Of a stretch of 52,207 bases of DNA, positions 46,528 to 52,207 are shown in pieces. Origin of the DNA: Betaproteobacteria bacterium (lineage in GTDB: Bacteria; Pseudomonadota; Gammaproteobacteria; Burkholderiales; SG8-41); assembly GCA_003820645.1 (NCBI GenBank), contig RPOR01000011.1:1-52207 (forward strand), given 5' to 3'. The notes beneath the pieces are model-generated. The model saw only the letters and a program-made list of their open reading frames with translations, did no database searches and was not told where the DNA came from. A program made the position numbers and the translations under genes. Every line of letters begins with the position of its first letter. The first letter of the stretch is position 1.

Positions 46528-47487
46528 ATGAACAGGTTACCCGCAGTCCTGGTATTGCTGGCTGGCATGACGGCGCTCGGCGCCGGTGCGGCAACGGTGA
46601 AAGTAACGCCGCTGGGCGGACAAGAAGGCGAGTTTTGCCGGCAGGACCGCGCACTGATTTTCGAGGATCCAAACGGCACGCGCATACTCTACGACGCCGG
46701 TCGGACGGTCGCTGGGCCAAACGATCCCCGGTTGGGCAAGATCGACATCATCCTGGTCAGCCACATGCATGGCGACCACGTGGGCAACTCGCATAACAAG
46801 GCGCCCAATTCGGGCACCTGCGACAAGCCTGACATGTCGGTATCGGCGCTGCCGAATTCGAGCTCGGTGAACATCGCGCTGGCGAAGAAGGCCAAGATCG
46901 TCACCGGCAGCGAAATGCCCCCGTTTTTCGCCGGCAAACTGAAGGCGAATGGCGGCGATCCGAAGAATTCGATCCTCACCCGCTTTGGCGGCAGCGTGAC
47001 GATCGGTGGCGTGATGATTGCGACGGTGCCCGCGATACACAGCAACGGCCTCGATCCCGATTATATCGGCGGCGACCTGGGCAAGCACATGAAGGACGCG
47101 GGAATCGCCGGCTATGTCGGCGAGGCGACCGGTTATGTGCTGAAGTTCAGCAACGGCCTCGTCGTCTATCTTTCCGGCGATACCGGTATCACGGCTGCGC
47201 AGGACAAGGTCGTTCGGGGCTACTACAAGGCGGCGCTCGCCGTGATGAACATCGGCGACGGGTTTTCCACGGGCCCGAAGGAAGCGGCCTATGTGATCAA
47301 CGACATGGTCAAGCCCGTTTCGGTGATCGCATCGCACGCGAACGAAGTCGCAACCAAGGGCGGCAAGGTGCTGCCCGGAACCAAGACCGAGACGTTCATG
47401 AAAGCGGTCAAGGTGCCGGTGCATGTTCCGTTGAGCGGCAAGACCATGGAGTTCGACGACGGCGGCCGCTGCACGGCAGGTTGCTGA
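46528..47487 (+). CDS. Exported MBL-fold metallo-hydrolase
   Basis: Signal peptide MNRLPAVLVLLAGMTALGAGA; metal motif HMHGDHVGN; LSGDTGI; strong AGGAGGAGA RBS. Confidence 0.9.
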   Translation: MNRLPAVLVLLAGMTALGAGAATVKVTPLGGQEGEFCRQDRALIFEDPNGTRILYDAGRTVAGPNDPRLGKIDIILVSHMHGDHVGNSHNKAPNSGTCDKPDMSVSALPNSSSVNIALAKKAKIVTGSEMPPFFAGKLKANGGDPKNSILTRFGGSVTIGGVMIATVPAIHSNGLDPDYIGGDLGKHMKDAGIAGYVGEATGYVLKFSNGLVVYLSGDTGITAAQDKVVRGYYKAALAVMNIGDGFSTGPKEAAYVINDMVKPVSVIASHANEVATKGGKVLPGTKTETFMKAVKVPVHVPLSGKTMEFDDGGRCTAGC

Positions 47488-47507
47488 AGCAAGTGTGCGC
47501 CGCCGGC

Positions 47508-47537
47508 AAAAACCCCGCGCCACGGCGCGGGGTTTTT
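47508..47537. terminator. Bidirectional intrinsic terminator between convergent genes
   Basis: AAAAACCCCGCGC-cacg-GCGCGGGGTTTTT perfect 13-bp arms with A-tract and T-tract. Confidence 0.93.
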
Positions 47538-47595
47538 GCGCTCCACGCCGTCGGTTGACGGCACGGGCATATCAATAACTTGTTGTTATTGACAT

Positions 47596-47985
47596 TTATG
47601 TCGTAGCGACGAACGTCGGATCGTCCTGGTGCTCGCGCTCGAACTGCAGGAACTCGTAGTAACCGCAACGCTTGCCTTCCGGGTAATCGCGGCACACGCC
47701 GGGCCGTGATTCGTACACCGTGCACTGGCGCTTTTTGGTGTCGAACAGTTTGCAGATGCGGCCGAAGTGCTCGTCTTCCTGCTGGCGCAGCGAACGCACT
47801 TTTTCGCTTTTGTCGAAACGCGTGTAACGGGTTTCGGCCTGCGCGTAGCTGATGCCGAAGTGTTTTGCCAGGCGCTGGATATCGCGCTTGCCGACTTCGA
47901 TCAGCGGATAGCTGCAGCAGTAGCCGGGACATTTGCTGCAGTCGTACTGGTTGCCAGATTTCCTGGCGGTCTTGCCTGAAGCCAT
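47596..47985 (-). CDS. YkgJ family cysteine-cluster protein
   Basis: YDCSKCPGYCCSYPLIEVGKRDIQRLAKHFG...CKLFDTKKRQCTVYESRPGVCRDYPEGKRCGYYEFL. Confidence 0.9.
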   Translation of the reverse strand: MASGKTARKSGNQYDCSKCPGYCCSYPLIEVGKRDIQRLAKHFGISYAQAETRYTRFDKSEKVRSLRQQEDEHFGRICKLFDTKKRQCTVYESRPGVCRDYPEGKRCGYYEFLQFEREHQDDPTFVATT

Positions 47986-48072
47986 GATTGCATGTGCGCC
48001 AGCGGAGCGGCGCTTCCTGTGAAAAGCGCGCATTCTACCCGTGCCCCTGCGCGCGGGCCACAGCGGCGGGCG

Positions 48073-48807
48073 TCAGTGATGCAGGATTTTCGACAGGAAC
48101 TGCTGGGCGCGTTCGGAGCGCGGAGTGCCGAAGAAGTCGGTCTTGGTGGCGTCTTCGACGATTTCACCCTGGTCCATGAAGATTACGCGGTGCGCGACCT
48201 TGCGCGCGAAACCCATCTCGTGGGTTACGCACATCATGGTCATTCCTTCCTGGGCGAGTTCGACCATGACGTCGAGCACCTCGTTGATCATCTCCGGGTC
48301 GAGCGCGGAAGTCGGTTCGTCGAACAGCATTGCAATCGGATCCATCGCCAGCGCGCGGGCAATCGCGACGCGCTGCTGCTGTCCGCCCGAGAGCTGGCCG
48401 GGAAATTTCCGCGCATGGTCGATCAGGCCTACGCGCTGGAGCAGGGCGCGCGATTTCTCGGTGGATTCCTCGGGGCTGCGACCAAGCACCTTGACCTGGG
48501 CCAGATTCAGGTTGGCGGTGACGCTCATGTGCGGGAACAGCTCGAAGTTCTGAAACACCATGCCGATTTTCGCCCGCAGTTGCGGCAGATTGGTCGTCTT
48601 CGCGCCCACCGACTGGCCGTTGACGATCAGTTCACCCTGCTGGAAGGGTTCCAGTCCGTTGACGCATTTGATCAGTGTCGATTTACCCGAGCCCGACGGT
48701 CCGCAAACGACGATGACCTCGCCTTTCTCGACCTTGGTGGTGCAATCCTTCAGCACCTGGAAGCTGCCGTACCATTTGCTGACGTTCTTGAATTCGATCA
48801 TGGCCAT
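48073..48807 (-). CDS. gltL: Amino-acid (glutamate/aspartate-type) ABC transporter ATP-binding protein
   Basis: [88 protein letters not shown]. Start at 48807 or 48801. Confidence 0.94.
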   Translation of the reverse strand: MAMIEFKNVSKWYGSFQVLKDCTTKVEKGEVIVVCGPSGSGKSTLIKCVNGLEPFQQGELIVNGQSVGAKTTNLPQLRAKIGMVFQNFELFPHMSVTANLNLAQVKVLGRSPEESTEKSRALLQRVGLIDHARKFPGQLSGGQQQRVAIARALAMDPIAMLFDEPTSALDPEMINEVLDVMVELAQEGMTMMCVTHEMGFARKVAHRVIFMDQGEIVEDATKTDFFGTPRSERAQQFLSKILHH

Positions 48808-48829
48808 GATGGGATTGCCTTCCTCGATG

Positions 48830-49519
48830 CTAGCGCGGCGGCGTGATGCGCGACTGCAGCCGTTTGACGAAAAATGACGCGAGGTAACACAGGATGAAAT
48901 AAATCAGCGCGGCGAACAGGTACATCTCGACCAGCCGCCCGTCGCGCTGTGCGACTTTGCTTGCTGCGCCCATGAAATCGGTCAGGCCGACGACATAAAC
49001 CAGCGAGGTGTCCTGGAACAGGATGATTCCCTGGGTCAGCAGGATGGGCACCATGTTGCGGAAGGCCTGCGGCAGCACGACCTGCAATGTAGCCTGCCAG
49101 TAGTTGAGGCCCAGCGCCTGGGCGGCTTGGACCTGGCCGGCAGGCACGCTCTGGATGCCGGCACGGATGATCTCGCAGTAATACGCAGCCTCGAACAGCG
49201 TGAACGCGATCAGCGCCGAATGGAAGGGGCCGATGCCCTGGGCATAACTGTCGCCGGTGATGTGCTTGACCGCGATCGGTACCAGAAAATAGAACCAGAA
49301 AATCACCAGGATCAGCGGCGTCGAGCGCAGCAGGTTGACATAAGTGCCGGCCGGCACGCGCAGGACCTTGTAGCTGGAGAGGCGCATCAGTGCGAGCAGC
49401 GTGCCGAGCACGATGCCGCCAACCATGGCGAGCAGCGTCAGGCCCAGCGAAAACATCATGCCCTGCCACAGGTAGGGCAATGCGCGCTCGATGACGTCGA
49501 AATCAAAGTCGGTGAACAC
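48830..49519 (-). CDS. gltK: Amino-acid ABC transporter permease
   Basis: [95 protein letters not shown]. Confidence 0.93.
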   Translation of the reverse strand: MFTDFDFDVIERALPYLWQGMMFSLGLTLLAMVGGIVLGTLLALMRLSSYKVLRVPAGTYVNLLRSTPLILVIFWFYFLVPIAVKHITGDSYAQGIGPFHSALIAFTLFEAAYYCEIIRAGIQSVPAGQVQAAQALGLNYWQATLQVVLPQAFRNMVPILLTQGIILFQDTSLVYVVGLTDFMGAASKVAQRDGRLVEMYLFAALIYFILCYLASFFVKRLQSRITPPR

Positions 49520-49522
49520 GAC

Positions 49523-50248
49523 CTATTTCCCGGTGCCGATAAAGCCGGGCACCCGCAGGCGGCGCTCGACCAGTTGCATCAGGACCGTCACCGCCATCGT
49601 GATCAGCACGTAGACCACGGTGGCGAGCGTGAAAATTTCAAACGTGCGGAAGGTGTATTCGGAAATCGTCCGTGCCTGGGCGGTCAGCTCCAGCACGCCG
49701 ATGGTCAGCGCCACCGAGGAATTCTTGAATATGGTCAGGAATTCCGAGGTCAGCGGCGGAATCACGATGCGATAGCCCATCGGCAGCAGCAGGTGGCGGT
49801 AGACCTGGGGCATGGTCAGGCCGGTGGCAAGTGCGGCATGGGTCTGGCCGACGGGAATCGACTGGATGCCGGAGCGTACCTGTTCGGCGACGCGCGAGGC
49901 GGTGTAGAACCCCAGCGCAAAAACCGCGCTCCAGAATTCCGGCATCGGCATGCCCTGCTTCAGCCACATGCCCAGGGTTTTCGGCACGATTTCGGGTACC
50001 ACGAAGTACCAGATGAACATCTGCACCAGCAGCGGGACGTTGCGGAACAGTTCGACGTAGGCGGTGGCGGGGCCTTTCAGCCACCATAATTTCGTTGTGC
50101 GCAGTACGCCGAGCACGGAGCCGAGCGTGAAGGCGATGACCCACGCACAAATCGATACCAGCATCGTCCATTTGATGCCGGAGAGGACCCAGTCAAAATA
50201 AGTGCCGCCACCGGAGAATGCCGGCTGGCTGAGGAAGCCGAAGTCCAT
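49523..50248 (-). CDS. gltJ: Amino-acid ABC transporter permease
   Basis: GPATAYVELFRNVPLLVQMFIWYFVVPEI, ASRVAEQVRSGIQSIPVGQTHAALATGLTMPQVYRHLLLPMGYRIVIPPLTSEFLTIFKNSSVALTIG. Confidence 0.93.
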   Translation of the reverse strand: MDFGFLSQPAFSGGGTYFDWVLSGIKWTMLVSICAWVIAFTLGSVLGVLRTTKLWWLKGPATAYVELFRNVPLLVQMFIWYFVVPEIVPKTLGMWLKQGMPMPEFWSAVFALGFYTASRVAEQVRSGIQSIPVGQTHAALATGLTMPQVYRHLLLPMGYRIVIPPLTSEFLTIFKNSSVALTIGVLELTAQARTISEYTFRTFEIFTLATVVYVLITMAVTVLMQLVERRLRVPGFIGTGK

Positions 50249-50275
50249 GCTGCAGTGTAACGCGAAAGCCGGCGC

Positions 50276-50306
50276 AAAAAAAACCGGGGAGCCGCGGCTC
50301 CCCGGT
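50276..50306 (-). terminator. Intercistronic intrinsic terminator/attenuator between gltI and gltJ
   Basis: ACCGGGGAGCC-gc-GGCTCCCCGGT perfect 11-bp stem; the adjacent A8 on the plus strand is a U-tract for minus-strand transcripts. Confidence 0.88.
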
Positions 50307-50341
50307 GGTGTGGCGTGCTGTGGTGTTGATTCAGTATTGCA

Positions 50342-51262
50342 TCAGCATTTCATTTTGCCGCAGGCGCCGACGCCCGTGTCGTTGGGGTTCTTGATGGATT
50401 CTTTCAGGCTGTCCGACATCGGGAAATTCAGGTTGATGCCCTTGGGCGGAATCTTCGACTGGAACCACTTGGTGTAGATCTTGTTGATCTCGCCGCTCTT
50501 GTAGAGGCCGGCGACCGTGCTGTCGACCAGCTTCTTGAACGCGGGGTCGTCCTTGCGCAGCATGATCGCGTACGGGTCGTCGGACAGAAACTCGCCGATG
50601 ACCTCGTAATCGTTCGGGTTCTTGGCGCCGGCTTTCAGGCCGTAGAGCAGGATGTCGTCCATCGGGAAGGCGACAGCCCGCCCGGTTTCCACTGCGAGGA
50701 AGGATTCGGCGTGATCCTTGGACGGGATGAAGTTGATGCCGAGCTTCTTCTCGTCGTTATAGGCCTTCATCGCGCGCTCGTTGGTCGTGCCCTGGGTGAA
50801 GACGACGGTCTTGCCCTTGAGGTCGTCGTAGCCTTTGATGCCCGAAGATTTCTTGACGATGATCTTGGTGCCGGTCATGAAATAAGTGGGCGCGAAGGCG
50901 ACCTGCTTCTGGCGCTCCACCGAATTGGTGGTCGAACCGCATTCCATGTCGATATTGCCACCCATCAGAATGGGAATCCGGGTCTGCGAGGTTACCGGCA
51001 CGAATTCGACTTTCAGTTTCGGCATTTTCAGTTCGGCCTTGATCCGGTCGACGACTTTCATGCAGATGTCGACGCCGTAGCCGATCGGCTTCTGCTTGTC
51101 GTCGAGGTATGAAAATGGCACGGACGCGTCGCGATGGCCGACTTTGACGACACCGGTATCCTTGATTTTCTTCAGCGTGCCGGTCAGTTCGGCGGCGTGC
51201 ACGGGTGCGGTGAGCAGGCCCGCGGCCGCAATGGCGGCAAACAGATGGGTAATGCGCAGCAT
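50342..51262 (-). CDS. gltI: Glutamate/aspartate-type ABC transporter substrate-binding protein
   Basis: Signal peptide MLRITHLFAAIAAAGLLTAPVHA; VKVGHRDASVPFSYLDDKQKPIGYGVDICMKVVDRIKAEL, GNIDMECGSTTNSVERQKQVAFAPTYF. Confidence 0.93.
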   Translation of the reverse strand: MLRITHLFAAIAAAGLLTAPVHAAELTGTLKKIKDTGVVKVGHRDASVPFSYLDDKQKPIGYGVDICMKVVDRIKAELKMPKLKVEFVPVTSQTRIPILMGGNIDMECGSTTNSVERQKQVAFAPTYFMTGTKIIVKKSSGIKGYDDLKGKTVVFTQGTTNERAMKAYNDEKKLGINFIPSKDHAESFLAVETGRAVAFPMDDILLYGLKAGAKNPNDYEVIGEFLSDDPYAIMLRKDDPAFKKLVDSTVAGLYKSGEINKIYTKWFQSKIPPKGINLNFPMSDSLKESIKNPNDTGVGACGKMKC

Positions 51263-51431
51263 GAGGGTCTCCTGTAGCAAAGGTATGTCGGGGCCGCCGT
51301 CGGGGGTGACGGCAATGGAGCGTTGCGGCTCCAATCTAAGTGAGGCAGTCGGTTTTGTCCAGTTTTCCGGGGACGCGCAACACTGCGCGCCGGCAGGCCG
51401 CGCCGCGCGCAATGCCTGATTCCCGGGCTGT

Positions 51432-52136
51432 CTAAAAGCCGAACAGGTTGCGTCGTGCGTGCTGCAGGTGGGCGAGCATCGCGGCGCGGGCCAGCTCGGC
51501 ATCACGCGCCTTCAGCGCGGCGACGATCGCGCGGTGTTCGGCCTGGTACTTGAGGCGCCGCTCCGGCGTGACCACGCGGTCTTTCAATTTGCCCCATTCG
51601 GTCTGGTGACGAACCGCGGTCGCCATGTCGAAGACGCGGGTGACGAAACGGTTGTGGGTGGCCGCTGCCAGTGCCTGATGCAGCGCGGCGTCCCAGACTT
51701 CGAAGTCGTCCAGCGTTGCGCCGCGCTCGGCGCGATCAAGGCAGGTTTCCATGCGTTCGAAATCGGCCGGTGTGGCATTGGTGACGATCAGTTCGGCCAT
51801 GGCCGGCTCCAGCCGCATGCGTGCCTCCATCAGTTCGGCCGGGCTGGTGTGGGTGATGCTGTCGGCGGGAAAACCGCCGGTATCTGCGAGAAACGTGCCA
51901 CGGCCGACATGACGGGTAATCGCGCCCTCGGCTTCGAGTTGAGCCAGCGTCTTGCGCACGGTGTTGCGTGGCAGCGCGAAGCGCGTCGCGAGTTCACGCT
52001 CGGTCGGCAGCTTGCCGCGGGGGCCGACCGCCCCTTGCACCACCGCGTCGAGCAGGAAGGCGCGGATTTCCTGTGCGCCGTCGCGCTTGCTGTTGCGGCG
52101 AGCGGGGGAGGTATCAGGGCGGCGGATGGTCGTCAT
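51432..52136 (-). CDS. GntR family (FadR/FCD subfamily) transcriptional regulator
   Basis: GNTR HTH (GKLPTERELATRFALPRNTVRKTLAQLEAEGAITRHVGRGTFL) plus C-terminal FCD helical domain. Start 52136 or 52166. Confidence 0.92.
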   Translation of the reverse strand: MTTIRRPDTSPARRNSKRDGAQEIRAFLLDAVVQGAVGPRGKLPTERELATRFALPRNTVRKTLAQLEAEGAITRHVGRGTFLADTGGFPADSITHTSPAELMEARMRLEPAMAELIVTNATPADFERMETCLDRAERGATLDDFEVWDAALHQALAAATHNRFVTRVFDMATAVRHQTEWGKLKDRVVTPERRLKYQAEHRAIVAALKARDAELARAAMLAHLQHARRNLFGF

Positions 52137-52207
52137 GGCGATCGTTGTCTGCCCGGGATTGTGCATCGCCTTACCAATCAGGTCAATTGGTTCAGAATAA
52201 TTTGTGC

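Noticed and set aside
1-52207. CRISPR arrays, tRNA/rRNA genes, integrases, transposases, prophage or toxin-antitoxin genes
   Set aside because: None recognised on either strand by reading; small tRNAs were not tested with a dedicated tool.

Overview
High-GC chromosomal window, probably from a betaproteobacterium (Burkholderiales-like; inferred from the many Bug/TctC binding proteins and general gene content). It is densely coding, with about 42 supported CDSs. No tRNA, rRNA, CRISPR array, transposase or prophage was recognised. Left to right: rhomboid protease; a one-strand peroxide/iron module (rubredoxin reductase, ZIP transporter, Dps, rubredoxin, rubrerythrin, OxyR); two paralogous sulfatases with a Bug binding protein and an RraA-like protein; class II ribonucleotide reductase nrdJ; enoyl-CoA hydratase; IlvD/Edd dehydratase overlapping a SET-domain protein; Bug + malonyl-CoA decarboxylase; tamA/tamB; group II truncated haemoglobin; EamA transporter; typA; DEAD-box helicase; a CoxG / molybdenum hydroxylase / UbiD / Bug operon; two TauD-like dioxygenases flanked by Bug genes; a peptide-type ABC transporter without ATPases beside AspA/AstE- and ArgE-like deacylases; MBL-fold and YkgJ proteins; a gltIJKL-type amino-acid ABC transporter and a GntR/FadR regulator. 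The most interesting leads are: (1) the oxyR-linked rubrerythrin module with a consensus-matching OxyR half-operator and an orphan terminator suggesting a divergent OxyS-like sRNA; (2) the CoxG / Mo-hydroxylase / UbiD / Bug operon as an uncharacterised catabolic system; (3) a eukaryote-like SET methyltransferase with a Lys/Arg-rich tail and post-SET motif; (4) FNR/Anr-like and NrdR-like boxes upstream of nrdJ. All calls come from reading the sequence; no database search was run.
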